Origin: Cerasicoccus sp. TK19100 | GTDB lineage: Bacteria; Verrucomicrobiota; Verrucomicrobiia; Opitutales; Cerasicoccaceae | DNA length: 64,000 nucleotides | Direction of reading: 5' to 3' | NCBI RefSeq assembly: GCF_027257155.1 | Contig: NZ_JAPWDU010000005.1 | Span: forward strand, 186,001-250,000 | Shown here: positions 55,383 to 64,000 of the stretch, one piece after another | How the letters are laid out: the number at the start of each line of letters is the position of its first letter | Numbering within the stretch: the stretch's first letter is position 1 | Notes under the pieces: model-generated | The model's database searches: none | What the model was told of the DNA's origin: nothing | The model's input: the letters and a program-made list of their open reading frames with translations, nothing else | Program-made: the position numbers and the translations under genes

Positions 55383-55489
55383 TTTTTAACAGGAAGATGG
55401 GGAAGAACAGGAAGCGAAGCGGCAACCGCATTTGAACAGAAGGCAGGAAATGCCCTGTATCGTTGCTTCGCGCTCTTAGTGGTTTAAAC
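55383..55489. repeat. Second, degenerate MITE-like element
   Basis: The left part begins ttttaacaggaagatgg and has purine-rich gaagaacaggaagcgaag units. The right end, reversed, reads tttaaaccactaagagcgcg. It resembles the element at 54683-54809 in ends and size but is more decayed. The two flank the WYL/DUF4469 remnant. Confidence 0.4.
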
Positions 55490-55560
55490 GGCATTGGACC
55501 TCCATCACGGCATGGTTCGTTTTTATTAGTAGACATGGTCCCTGTATGTCCGATCCCTGG

Positions 55561-55569
55561 TGTTAAAAT
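55561..55569 (+). promoter_or_regulatory. Possible extended -10 promoter of the Wadjet operon
   Basis: Tgttaaaat matches an extended -10 (TGn plus TAAAAT, 5 of 6) and would start a transcript near 55576, leaving a leader of about 28 nt before the jetA ATG at 55604. No good -35 is seen, as is usual for extended -10 sites. A short inverted repeat gacat/atgtc lies just upstream, around 55531-55550. Confidence 0.35.
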
Positions 55570-55603
55570 ACATGTGCGATTTATCTTTATTAACTGAAAA
55601 CGG

Positions 55604-57121
55604 ATGCATTGTATGGACGATATGGAGTTGGACCCGGTGCTTGCTCGTAACTTGATTTTGGCGCGCCAGAACAATGCTGCGTGGCTGCTGTTGTCGGCGC
55701 GGCGTGGTCCGTTGATGCTTGCCAGTTTGAAGCCGTTGTTTGAGCGCGGCGTGGCGGAAATTCCGCAGGAAGATGCGCGCGAGCAACTCGCCCGGATACT
55801 CACGGAGTATGCGAACGACCCGGCGTTCGAAATCGACACCGACGACTTTCGTGCGTTGGCCCGCAAGGAGCTGCGGGAGTGGATTAAGCGCGACTTACTG
55901 GTGGAGCGCGGCGGCTCCATTCTGGCTACGGACTCCTTGCAGGCAGCCTTTGGTTTTTTGGAGAGCATCACGGGACGGGTGATGACGACAACGGCTTCGC
56001 GTCTGGCCACGGTCCAGCAGAAAATTGAAACCTTGCAAGCGAACTTGAACCCCGACCGCGAAAGCCGCGCGGCTTTCATCCGGGGTAAGATTGCCGCTCT
56101 TGAAGCTGAATTGGCGCGCGTGGAGGAAGGCGAATTTGAAGTGCTCGACGGTGATCGGGCGACTGAAGAGATTCGCGAACTCTACAGTTTGGCAATGAGC
56201 TTGCGGTCAGATTTTCAGCGAGTCGGCGATTCGTATCGAGAGGCGGATCGCGCGTTGCGGCAGGCGATCATTGGCGATGAACAGAACCGTGGCGAAGTTG
56301 TGCAGAAGCTGTTGTCGACCGATGACGCCCTGCTGGAAACGCCGGAGGGACGTGTATTTGACGGCTTCTACCGGCAGGTTCAGCACGGGACGGATTTGGA
56401 GGTGATGCGGGCGCGCTTGCGGGAAATCCTCGGCAACGAGGCGTCCGCTCAGGCGCTGGATCGTCGTCAAGCGCAGGACTTGCGGCTGTTGGTGTCGCGG
56501 CTGATCACTGAGTCGGAGAGCGTCTTGCGTGCCCGTTCGCAGGGAGAGCGCGACGTGAAGGGCTTTATCAAGTCAGGCTTGGCGGCGGAGAATCACCGGG
56601 TCGGCCAATTGCTGCAACAAATTTTGGAATCCGCTTTGGACATTGACTGGCGGCAGCAATCCATCCGGCGGACGCCATCCCCGCTACCACCAGTGGCACC
56701 GTCTCTGCCAAGCCTGCCGCTTCCTGAGCGGCTGTGCTACAAGGATATAGCGGAAGCACTGGAGGGTGCGCTGATTCTGGAGCAGCAACAAGGCAGCCTG
56801 AACGATCTGGAAGCGGACTTTATCGCGTGTGACGACGAGCTGGACACGCTGGCGCTTTATGGGAAAACACTTGAGCGCCTGCGTGAAAGGGGGCATGCGC
56901 ACCGACTTGGGGAATTGGCCGAAGCATTACCACCGGAGTATGATGTTGAGACGCTGGTTTATTGGTTGTCTCTGGCGCGGGAGACGGAGTGTGTGGTCGG
57001 GCCGGATTCTGAGGCGTTTACTTTGCGGGACAAAGCAAATGTGGAGTCGGCCTTCGTGGTGCCGGTGATTGCGCTCGATCCTGAAGCAGTTGCAACCATT
57101 GATCCGGAGCATTTGGCATGA
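55604..57121 (+). CDS. jetA: Wadjet anti-plasmid system protein JetA (DUF3375, kleisin-like)
   Basis: A 505 aa protein; later ATGs at 55613 and 55622 are possible starts. Its pattern fits JetA of type I Wadjet, a DUF3375 protein acting as the kleisin-type linker of the SMC complex. It has an N-terminal winged-helix-like part (ARQNNAAWLLLSARRGPLMLASLKPLF), long helices with coiled-coil character (residues about 130-330) and a C-terminal proline-rich linker followed by a globular end. Identification is strengthened by the following three genes in the exact Jet order. JetA joins JetB and JetC into a ring that extrudes DNA and lets JetD cut small circular plasmids. The stop overlaps the jetB start (ATGA). 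Confidence 0.9.
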   Translation: MHCMDDMELDPVLARNLILARQNNAAWLLLSARRGPLMLASLKPLFERGVAEIPQEDAREQLARILTEYANDPAFEIDTDDFRALARKELREWIKRDLLVERGGSILATDSLQAAFGFLESITGRVMTTTASRLATVQQKIETLQANLNPDRESRAAFIRGKIAALEAELARVEEGEFEVLDGDRATEEIRELYSLAMSLRSDFQRVGDSYREADRALRQAIIGDEQNRGEVVQKLLSTDDALLETPEGRVFDGFYRQVQHGTDLEVMRARLREILGNEASAQALDRRQAQDLRLLVSRLITESESVLRARSQGERDVKGFIKSGLAAENHRVGQLLQQILESALDIDWRQQSIRRTPSPLPPVAPSLPSLPLPERLCYKDIAEALEGALILEQQQGSLNDLEADFIACDDELDTLALYGKTLERLRERGHAHRLGELAEALPPEYDVETLVYWLSLARETECVVGPDSEAFTLRDKANVESAFVVPVIALDPEAVATIDPEHLA

Positions 57122-57861
57122 GTGACTACTTCGACGAACAATTGCGGCCGCCGCCAGAGGCGGATGATTCGGCTCCTCCTACTGAGGATGGATCGCCGGG
57201 CTCAATTGAGCCCACGACTGAGGAAGGCGCGGCACCGGGCACGAGCGGACCGATCAAGGTCGCTGCTCAGGAATTGCTGAAATATGGTTTGGTGGAGCAG
57301 GCCGCGAAGCCGAATCTCTACCGCGAACTGCGGCAGAATCCAAATGAGCTCCAGCGCATTCTGGAACCGTTCGACTTGGTGATGGAATTGGATGACGTGC
57401 GCGGGATTGCGTTTCTGGCCGTGCCGACGGATGAGGAAGCCGATGATGATGATCCATGGCAACATCCTCTCGTGCGGCGTCAACGACTGACAACTGATCA
57501 ATCCCTGCTAGTGGCGATCCTGCGGCAAAACTTTGTCGCTTACGAGCAGACGCATGGCATCGGCGCCTCAGATGCTCGCATCGACTTGGAAGAGTTGCAG
57601 GCGCAGTTCGATGTATACCTAGGGAACTCGGGCAGCGATAAATCCGACGTCGAGCGCCTGCGCCGCGTCATCACTCAGTTGGCGGCGCACGGGGTGGTGA
57701 GCGAGCCAGATAAAGAGAATCAGGTGACGATACGGCCGATCATTGTGCACTTGGCGAACCCCGAGCACTTGGCAATCCTGCTGGCTCATTTTCGTGATTT
57801 GGCAGAGAAAACGAAGCGGGTTGACGCAGACGAGGAATCCGAAACGGAGGAGGGCGAATGA
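57118..57861 (+). CDS. jetB: Wadjet protein JetB (DUF4194, KITE-like subunit)
   Basis: A 247 aa protein. The first ~50 residues are acidic and probably disordered (PPPEADDSAPPTEDGSPG). The folded part, residues about 55-225, fits the DUF4194 family with tandem winged helices: LLKYGLVEQAAKPNLYRELRQNP, FDLVMELDDVRGIAFLAV, TTDQSLLVAILRQNFVAYE and VERLRRVITQLAAHGVV. KITE-type subunits dimerise and bind the kleisin JetA. The gene overlaps both neighbours through ATGA junctions, which should give balanced synthesis of complex subunits. Confidence 0.9.
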   Translation: MSDYFDEQLRPPPEADDSAPPTEDGSPGSIEPTTEEGAAPGTSGPIKVAAQELLKYGLVEQAAKPNLYRELRQNPNELQRILEPFDLVMELDDVRGIAFLAVPTDEEADDDDPWQHPLVRRQRLTTDQSLLVAILRQNFVAYEQTHGIGASDARIDLEELQAQFDVYLGNSGSDKSDVERLRRVITQLAAHGVVSEPDKENQVTIRPIIVHLANPEHLAILLAHFRDLAEKTKRVDADEESETEEGE

Positions 57862-60800
57862 GATCGGGCGGTGAGGATATGTTGTTTAACTTGGAGCGTG
57901 CAGCGTTCCGATTACAGCGCTTAGAGGTGTTTAACTGGGGGCCGTTTTCGGGAATGCACGCGGCGGAGATTGATGCGCACGGCACGGCGATTATCGGGAT
58001 GACCGGTAGTGGCAAGACGACGCTGGTCGATGGCTTTGTGACGCTGATCGCCGAGCAGCCGAAATACAACCTGGCCTCGACTGGCGGCCACGAAAGCGAC
58101 CGCAGCCTGATCTCCTACGTGCGCGGTGTCGTGGGCTCGGGCAACGACAGCGGCGACGCGGCGCACATTTCGCGCAAGGGCAAGACGACTACCGGGATCT
58201 GTGCAACCTACAGCGACGGCCAAGACGAGCTGCGGTTGGGCGCGATTATGTGGATCGATGGCGGGAGCTTTTCGCCCAGTGACTTAAAGCGAGCCTGGAT
58301 GTTTTCGCGGGACCCGCGCCACTCGCTGGAGCAGTGGTTGGCGATTCACAGTCAGGGCGGGTTGCGTCTGCTCAAGCAGCAATTGCGCGATGATAACGAA
58401 GCGCAAATCTTTGACGCATCCACGGGGGGCAAACGCGCTTACCTTGCCCGGGTGCGGAGCTTCTTCGAGGTGGCCGACAATGCGTTTGCCCTGTTAAACC
58501 GTGCGGCGGGGCTCAAGCAGCTCAACAGCATTGACGACATTTTTCGGAATCTGGTGCTGGATGACCATGCGCAGTTTGACCGCGCGGCGGAGGTTGCGAG
58601 TGAGTTTGATAACCTTGCCGAAATCCACGCAGAGTTGGAGACCGCGCAGCGTCAGCAGCAATCGCTTTGGCCGGTGGAAAAGCAGTTCGACGCCTACGAG
58701 CAGCATCGCGCCGAACTGGAGCGCAAGCGTCGGTTGGTGGGCTTGCTGCCTGTGTGGTTTGCGTTGGAAGGCAAGCGACGGTGGCAAACGCGAGCGGTGG
58801 AGCTGGAGACGGATTTTCGTGCGCGGGACAAGGCTTTGCTCGAAGCCGAAGAGCAGGTGAAGCACGCCGGCAGCGAAGTCGAAACGCTTTACGAAAAATA
58901 CGTCCATGCCGGTGGTGGGGATGTGGAATCGCTGCGCAAATTGATCGAGGTCAACCGGAAGGAAGCGGCGCGGCGACGGGATCAGGCGTCCGGGTATCAA
59001 GCGACTTGTCGGTTGTTTGACTTGCCGGCCGAGATCGAAACTGAGACATTTGCCGAGACCCAGCGGCGAGCTGAAGCGGTCTTGAAGCACTTGATGCAGG
59101 ATAAGGAAGCGTCGGGCGAATTGACATATCGGCGAGGCGCGGCGGTATCGCAGATCGAAGCCAATGTGAAGGAGCTGAAAGCGGAGTATGATGCGGCGAA
59201 GGATAGGCCGGCTTCGAATATTCCTGGCACCTTTCAGCGTTTTCGTGATTTGTTGGCGAGTGAATTGGAACTGAGCCCGGACGCCCTGCCCTTTGTGGGC
59301 GAACTGGTGCAAGTCTTGGAACAGGAGCAACCCTGGCGTGGCGCGATCGAGCGTGCGCTGGGTGGCAATCGGCTGCGTTTACTCGTGCCGAAAGTTTGCT
59401 TGCGGGCTGCGCTGCGTTGGGTGAACGCGCATCAGCATGGGCTGCATATTCGCCTGTTGGAAGCGGATCCGGAGCAGGCACCGAATGCGGATTTTTTTGC
59501 CGATGGCTATTTGCGCAAGCTGGAGTTTAAGCTGCATCCTCTGCGCGAGGCGATGAAGGCATTTCTGGCCTCGTATGATTTGCACTGCGTCGATTCGACG
59601 GATGCGCTGGAGCATACTCCGCATGGGCTTACGCGGGAAGGGTTGATGTCCGGCAAGCGAGGGTTGTTTGAGAAGAAAGATCAACGGCGGTTAGAGCAGG
59701 ATTGGTGCACGGGCTTCAGCAATCGTGATCGTCTTGCCGACTTAACCAAACAACTGGAAGAAGCTAGCGCGAAGCATGACGAAGCAGCGAAGGCGTTCCA
59801 AGCTGCGCGTGAGCATCATGTGCGTTTGGAGGAACAAACGCGCCTGGTGGAGGGCTTGCGTAAGTTGGAATTTGAAGCGGTCGATTACCCGTCGCAGGAG
59901 GCGGAAATCCTGCGCAACGAAAGTAAGCTCCGGGAGTTGACCGACCCGGAGTCCGACGCAGGAAAGGCGCTGCAAGTTTACGAAGAAGCGAAAAAGAGAA
60001 AGGAAAAACTGGAGGCAAAAGCCAAGGTGTGTCTTGGTGCAGCGGTAGCGGCTGAAGGCTTGCTGAAAAGTGCGCAGCAACGCATCGAAGCTTGCAATAA
60101 AAGTGCGGGGGATGGTCTGTCTTTTGAAGATCAGCGTTTCGCCGAAGAGCACCTGGCGGTTGACGCACAGTTGAAAGCGGAGGGCCTTGCTGAGGAAGAG
60201 CGTCGGCGTGTCGCCGAACTGGCGAAGGCGATCGAGGCCGGGCAGATCAACCTAACCAATCGGCATGCTAATTTGGTGCGGGCGATGGAACACGCCAAGC
60301 TACAGGATACCGGAGCCTTGGCCGAAGTGGGAACCGAGTTGGCGGACATTCCGGCCTATCTGGAGCGATTGCGTGTGCTCACCCATGAGGCTTTGCCGGA
60401 CAAGCGCAAACGCTTCCTGGAATACCTTACGAAATCCTCGGACCAAGGGGTCACTCAGCTGCTGGCGGCGGTGAATGAAGAGGTTACGCGAATCAAGGAA
60501 CGCATTGACGATTTGAATGAAAGCCTGGAAAGCGTGGATTTCAAACAGGGGCGTTACCTGCGACTGACTACTCAGAATGTGCTGCACGATAACCTTCGTG
60601 GGTTTGAGCGTGCGCACAAGCAACTGCGTGCAGCGGCGCTGCGCCACGATGATCACGAAGGGCATTTCAAGGCCTTGCAGCACATCGTGCAGTTGCTCCG
60701 TGATGCCGTGGACAAGAAGCACACAGTCGGCGCACGGGCTTTGCTCGATCCACGCTTCCGGTTGGAGTTTCACGGCTTGGAAGTCGATCGTGAAAGCGAC

Positions 60801-61205
60801 GCCGTGGTGGAGCGCTTTAAGGGATCGCAGGGTGGCTCTGGTGGCGAAAAGGAAATCATCGCGAGCTACATTTTGACGGCTTCCTTGTGTTATGCGTTGA
60901 GTCCGGAAGGGGGACGGTTCCCACTGCACAGCACGATAGTGCTGGATGAAGCTTTTTCGAAAAGCTCACGCGCGGTGGCGAACCGCATTGTCAACGCGCT
61001 GCGGGAGTTTAAGCTGCACCCGATCTTTGTGACGCCAAATAAAGAGATGCGTCTTTTGCGTCAGCACACACGGTCGGTGGTTTACGTCCATCGTAAAGGT
61101 GCGCGGGCCACGCTGGCGTCGATCAGTTGGCGAGAGCTGGAATCGCGCGTTGAAAACCGCAGCGGCGATGAAACGAGTTGGAACAACGAACCAGTTGCGC
61201 CATGA
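57858..61205 (+). CDS. jetC: Wadjet SMC-like ATPase JetC
   Basis: A 1115 aa protein; the ATG at 57879 is a possible later start. The N-terminal head has LQRLEVFNWGPF and Walker A GMTGSGKT (47-54). Two long coiled-coil arms rich in Glu, Ala, Leu and Arg flank a hinge-like region (about 440-560). The C-terminal head carries the signature QGGSGGEKEII (about residues 990-1000) and Walker B IVLDEAFSKS (about 1027). This SbcC/MukB-like plan is that of JetC, the motor that pairs heads on ATP binding and extrudes DNA loops until it meets a closed small circle. Motifs are intact, so the ATPase should be active. Confidence 0.93.
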   Translation: MRSGGEDMLFNLERAAFRLQRLEVFNWGPFSGMHAAEIDAHGTAIIGMTGSGKTTLVDGFVTLIAEQPKYNLASTGGHESDRSLISYVRGVVGSGNDSGDAAHISRKGKTTTGICATYSDGQDELRLGAIMWIDGGSFSPSDLKRAWMFSRDPRHSLEQWLAIHSQGGLRLLKQQLRDDNEAQIFDASTGGKRAYLARVRSFFEVADNAFALLNRAAGLKQLNSIDDIFRNLVLDDHAQFDRAAEVASEFDNLAEIHAELETAQRQQQSLWPVEKQFDAYEQHRAELERKRRLVGLLPVWFALEGKRRWQTRAVELETDFRARDKALLEAEEQVKHAGSEVETLYEKYVHAGGGDVESLRKLIEVNRKEAARRRDQASGYQATCRLFDLPAEIETETFAETQRRAEAVLKHLMQDKEASGELTYRRGAAVSQIEANVKELKAEYDAAKDRPASNIPGTFQRFRDLLASELELSPDALPFVGELVQVLEQEQPWRGAIERALGGNRLRLLVPKVCLRAALRWVNAHQHGLHIRLLEADPEQAPNADFFADGYLRKLEFKLHPLREAMKAFLASYDLHCVDSTDALEHTPHGLTREGLMSGKRGLFEKKDQRRLEQDWCTGFSNRDRLADLTKQLEEASAKHDEAAKAFQAAREHHVRLEEQTRLVEGLRKLEFEAVDYPSQEAEILRNESKLRELTDPESDAGKALQVYEEAKKRKEKLEAKAKVCLGAAVAAEGLLKSAQQRIEACNKSAGDGLSFEDQRFAEEHLAVDAQLKAEGLAEEERRRVAELAKAIEAGQINLTNRHANLVRAMEHAKLQDTGALAEVGTELADIPAYLERLRVLTHEALPDKRKRFLEYLTKSSDQGVTQLLAAVNEEVTRIKERIDDLNESLESVDFKQGRYLRLTTQNVLHDNLRGFERAHKQLRAAALRHDDHEGHFKALQHIVQLLRDAVDKKHTVGARALLDPRFRLEFHGLEVDRESDAVVERFKGSQGGSGGEKEIIASYILTASLCYALSPEGGRFPLHSTIVLDEAFSKSSRAVANRIVNALREFKLHPIFVTPNKEMRLLRQHTRSVVYVHRKGARATLASISWRELESRVENRSGDETSWNNEPVAP

Positions 61206-62353
61206 AATCTCCTGACGAGCTTGCCGCGAAGCTGGCCCGACAATGGGAAAACTCCGATTTGCGTGAGCAGCGTTTGACTCAGCGTGAAGCTTGGCCGGTG
61301 GAGATTTCCATTGGCCGGCCCACTGCGTCGGAGATTCGTGAAGACCTGGACGGAGTGCGCCAACACATTCAAATGTGGAAAAAGATATCCATCGGTGAAG
61401 TCGAGTGGCGCAGTGAACGTTACCGTGACACGGCGGAGACGGTGGAAATACCGCGCGCTTGGCGCGTGAGAAGTCCTTCGGAATGGGTTGCAGCTGCTGG
61501 CGCTGAAGGAGTATCCAGAGAGTATACCGCGATGAAAAAACTATGTGCTGAAACGAATGTGCGGTATCATCGACTTTGGATTCGCCAGCGTTCACTGTGG
61601 CGGGAGAAGCCTCTGGAGGATGCAATACTCTCGGCTGCTATCGCCGATAAACTGACTCCTGGTTGCGCTAATGGCGCGCCGCTCAGAACACTGTCCGCCG
61701 CTGGCAACGACACTAAGTTTTTTGAGCGTAATCGTGCGTTGTTGATTGCGTTGTTGGATGTTAGTTTCAAAGGCGAGGCGGGTCGGATGGGCTTGGAGTC
61801 TTTTCTTGGTGCGATGCTAGAAGGTGAGCAATGGCTGCTGTTGGCGGATCTCGACGGAAGCTTATTGTCTTTTGAACAATTGCGGGTGCGCGCATCGGAA
61901 TTAGCCGAGCGCGTAAGCTTGCCGGGGAAACGGATCTTGGTCGTGGAGAATGAGCGCTGTCTCTATCTACTGCCGAAGTTACCCGATACGCTGGTAATTC
62001 TCGGAGCGGGTTTGAACTTGAGCTGGTTGTCCGCGTCAGCCTTTGTCGATAAGCCTATGGCTTACTGGGGCGACTTGGACACCTGGGGCCTTGTGATGCT
62101 CAGTCTAGCCCGTAGCCATCAGGCGCATATTGAAGCGCTGATGATGACCCGCGCGGTGTTTGATCAGTATGTGGATCGAGCCGTTCAAGAGCCGGTCAAA
62201 GCACGGTTGCCGGATACCCATATGTTGACGGATCAGGAGGTGGAGCTCTTTGCTTTTCTTCAGGCGCATGAGAATGCCCGTTTGGAGCAGGAGTTTTTGT
62301 CTGCTGAAAACGTGGCTGATGTGCTGCATGCGTGGATTGAACTCAAGTCTTGA
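61202..62353 (+). CDS. jetD: Wadjet nuclease subunit JetD (DUF3322/DUF2220, Toprim)
   Basis: A 383 aa protein starting at the ATG at 61202 that overlaps the jetC stop (ATGA). The N-terminal DUF3322 region has SPDELAAKLARQWENSDLR, followed by VEISIGRPTASEI and VRSPSEWVAAAG. The C-terminal DUF2220 region is Toprim-like: ILVVENERCLYLL (acidic E near residue 249) and MAYWGDLDTWGLVML with the D-x-D at about 290-292, the metal site used in DNA cleavage. The remainder ends in helices. With all four subunits intact the system is likely functional. Confidence 0.92.
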   Translation: MKSPDELAAKLARQWENSDLREQRLTQREAWPVEISIGRPTASEIREDLDGVRQHIQMWKKISIGEVEWRSERYRDTAETVEIPRAWRVRSPSEWVAAAGAEGVSREYTAMKKLCAETNVRYHRLWIRQRSLWREKPLEDAILSAAIADKLTPGCANGAPLRTLSAAGNDTKFFERNRALLIALLDVSFKGEAGRMGLESFLGAMLEGEQWLLLADLDGSLLSFEQLRVRASELAERVSLPGKRILVVENERCLYLLPKLPDTLVILGAGLNLSWLSASAFVDKPMAYWGDLDTWGLVMLSLARSHQAHIEALMMTRAVFDQYVDRAVQEPVKARLPDTHMLTDQEVELFAFLQAHENARLEQEFLSAENVADVLHAWIELKS

Positions 62354-62508
62354 AAAATAGTATGAGGCTTAGGGGGGTGTGATGTCTTACATTGCACATT
62401 TTAACTCAACCGTACCGAATGCCAATCGTTAATTCCTTGAGAGGCTCAAAGTCTGCATCAGTTAACTCGCCTTTATGGCTTTAAACCGCACAAGTTATTG
62501 CTATTTTT

Positions 62509-62550
62509 AAGTGTGGAAAAGACCTATATAAACCTATTTTCCAAGCACTT
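62509..62550. repeat. Hairpin between convergent jetD and symporter genes
   Basis: The arms aagtg-tggaaaa (62509-62520) and ttttcca-ag-cactt (62537-62550) pair over 12 bp with a 2-nt bulge around a 16-nt AT-rich loop. It lies directly after the symporter stop codon on the minus strand. No T-run follows on either strand, so its role as terminator is uncertain. The rest of the 62354-62551 gap shows nothing recognisable. Confidence 0.35.
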
Positions 62551-62551
62551 T

Positions 62552-64000
62552 CTAGCGATTGTCTTTGTTAATGATTCTCTCGGCAGGCTTTTCAGTTGTC
62601 TCAACATCGGCGAAACAGATGTCCTCGGCATTCTGGTCTCCGATGACTTGACCATTGTCATAGATGTTCCGTTTGATGTTTTTCAGATTTTTAAACAAGC
62701 GCCTCAAATCCCAAGTGCCACCGATGAAAAACCAGACCGAAGTGATTGCGCCGATACCGAGTAAGACGGGAATGGTGAAATACTTGAAATAATTCAGCCA
62801 TGCCTGATCGGACCAGATACCAAAGGCGAGGTTCCAGATCGCGACAAAGGCAAAGGTGAGGAGCTTAAATATGGTGTATCCGAATACTGACCATGCCAGT
62901 ATGCGGTCGCCACGTGTGTATTCCTCATCAATGCTGACGATACGTCCGATCAAGCTACGTTTCGTGGTGGGCCTTGAAACCTGTTTGTGTTCGCGGTTGT
63001 ATTCACCGCGGTGTAGCATCTTATCTAAATTGTAGGGTTCACGGCAAGTGAGCAGTGAAACCACAAAATAGACGATGGTTGAACTAACAATCGTGATGAG
63101 CATGACTTCCTGTCCGGTGATCGGGAAATTGATCTCGTTGACTTCCCAATTGACGAAAGGAAGCTTGCTGCCCAGTCCTTCCAGGCCAGACTTGAGTGAG
63201 ACTAGGAAGTTTGGAGATGTCTTATCAAGCCAGGGATAGACGTGGGTGGACCAGAACTTTTGCCCCAAAAAGCCAGTGACGCCGAGTGTGGCACCAGTGA
63301 TCATGGCGGCCCAAGCACCAATTGTAGTGCCTCGCCGACTGTAGAGCCCGCCGATAATGACAATGCCCGCACCACCAACATAGATCGATCCAGTCAGGGC
63401 AAAGAACATCAAAATGTAGGTGACCTGACCGAAATACATACTGAAGAACCAGGCAAAAATTGCGATTCCGAGAATAGCCAGCCGAAGGAAGAGGATTTGC
63501 CTTTCAGGAGTGATTGGTTTTTTGCGCAGCGGCATGACCACGTCTTGAATGAAGATACTGCCCCAAGAGTGGAGGTAGCTGGTATCCGTGCTGATCAAGA
63601 GAAATATCATCATAGCCACGAAGACACCGGTCACGCCAATTGGGAAGATTTCGCGTAGCGCGACAGGAACCATCATCTGGTTCCGGATGGTTTCGGTGGT
63701 CGTCGGGTTGTCGAAATTTATGCGACTGGTCAATTCCTGGTGGACATTACTGGCCCCTGCACTGAAGTCTGGGTGATTTAAGAAGGTGTAGGCTGCCAGA
63801 GCCATCAGAATGATGGTGATATAAGTAAAGCCAGAGCGCCATGTGCCGAGTACGGCGGCCATCTTTTGTTCGTGCGGTGAGGTGGCTGCAGAGTTGAAGC
63901 CTTGCGTGCCTTGCCAGGACATTCGTCCATAGACCAGCCCAATGAGTCCGATGAAGACATAGAGAAAGTTAAAGTCGGTGAAGTTTCCGATATCGAATGG
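62552..64000 (-). CDS. Sodium:solute symporter family transporter, N-terminus outside window
   Basis: The frame is open to the right edge, so the start lies beyond the window; at least 482 codons are present. The protein is polytopic, with about 11 hydrophobic helices. It has SSS-family traits: SWQGTQGFNSAATSPHEQKMA, GVFVAMMIFLLISTDTSYLHSWGSIFIQDVV (the family's equivalent of the sodium-site helix) and LTGSIYVGGAGIVIIGGLYSRRGTTIGAWAAMITG. A charged cytoplasmic section (DKMLHRGEYNREHKQ) precedes two final helices and a hydrophilic tail. Substrate unknown; sugar- or urea-type SSS members share this plan. Confidence 0.88.
   Translation of the reverse strand, partial: PFDIGNFTDFNFLYVFIGLIGLVYGRMSWQGTQGFNSAATSPHEQKMAAVLGTWRSGFTYITIILMALAAYTFLNHPDFSAGASNVHQELTSRINFDNPTTTETIRNQMMVPVALREIFPIGVTGVFVAMMIFLLISTDTSYLHSWGSIFIQDVVMPLRKKPITPERQILFLRLAILGIAIFAWFFSMYFGQVTYILMFFALTGSIYVGGAGIVIIGGLYSRRGTTIGAWAAMITGATLGVTGFLGQKFWSTHVYPWLDKTSPNFLVSLKSGLEGLGSKLPFVNWEVNEINFPITGQEVMLITIVSSTIVYFVVSLLTCREPYNLDKMLHRGEYNREHKQVSRPTTKRSLIGRIVSIDEEYTRGDRILAWSVFGYTIFKLLTFAFVAIWNLAFGIWSDQAWLNYFKYFTIPVLLGIGAITSVWFFIGGTWDLRRLFKNLKNIKRNIYDNGQVIGDQNAEDICFADVETTEKPAERIINKDNR

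Noticed and set aside
62354-62551. Second copy of the tRNA-Arg 3' end as an attachment site right of Wadjet
   Set aside because: I compared this interval by eye with the tRNA T-arm and acceptor sequence and found no matching direct repeat.

Overview
The window looks like chromosomal DNA of a Gram-negative bacterium of the Verrucomicrobiota, probably an Opitutales/Puniceicoccales-type marine or freshwater lineage. This is inferred from several signs: two short-tailed PEP-CTERM proteins, LpxK (so an LPS outer membrane), a eukaryote-type glutamine synthetase II, a DUF4469-like remnant, and accacgaag-type interspersed repeats. No rRNA or other decisive taxonomic marker is present, so the assignment is tentative.

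Layout. (1) 1-3327: the tail of a repeat protein, a PEP-CTERM protein with a lamin-tail-like fold, pdxA, and a second PEP-CTERM protein, with clear hairpin-T terminators. (2) 3393-35858: a large, almost entirely minus-strand extracellular polysaccharide locus. Transcription runs from an ABC exporter (Wzm/Wzt-like, 35858 to 33774) through about 15 glycosyltransferases, UDP-GlcNAc 2-epimerase, an NAD-dependent sugar epimerase, an FkbM methyltransferase broken by an in-frame stop, a Wzy-like polymerase, an acetyltransferase, a phosphodiester glycosidase-like protein and a secreted hydrolase-like protein. It ends with an outer-membrane barrel, a FecR protein, an O-antigen-ligase-like protein and a TPR protein. 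(3) 35859-36171: a divergent control region with two perfect inverted repeats. (4) 36172-39137, plus strand: a Wza-like outer-membrane export protein and a Wzc-like co-polymerase/tyrosine kinase. These presumably complete the envelope path for the same glycan.

(5) 39238-53964 is mostly housekeeping and regulation: a rhodanese protein, a response regulator with a proline-rich tail, a serine-hydrolase-fold protein lacking its catalytic residues, a sigma-54 activator, a LURP-one-like protein, gamma carbonic anhydrase, a ChaA-type antiporter, LpxK, a Gfo/Idh/MocA oxidoreductase, GlnII with a candidate sigma-54 promoter, a minimal kinase-fold protein overlapping a PP2C phosphatase, and an AvtA-type aminotransferase. 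(6) 54088-54164 is tRNA-Arg(ACG). It is followed by about 1.4 kb of decayed DNA with two MITE-like repeats and a fused remnant of a WYL-domain regulator and a DUF4469 protein.

(7) 55604-62353 is a complete four-gene Wadjet (JetABCD) anti-plasmid system whose genes overlap by ATGA junctions. (8) A sodium:solute symporter gene runs off the right edge.

The least explained parts are the decayed WYL/DUF4469 junction beside the defence operon, the nonsense-interrupted fkbM, the glycosyltransferase remnant between two intact paralogues, the symmetric nested dyad upstream of one glycan sub-operon, and the minimal kinase/phosphatase pair. No CRISPR array, rRNA or complete insertion sequence was seen.
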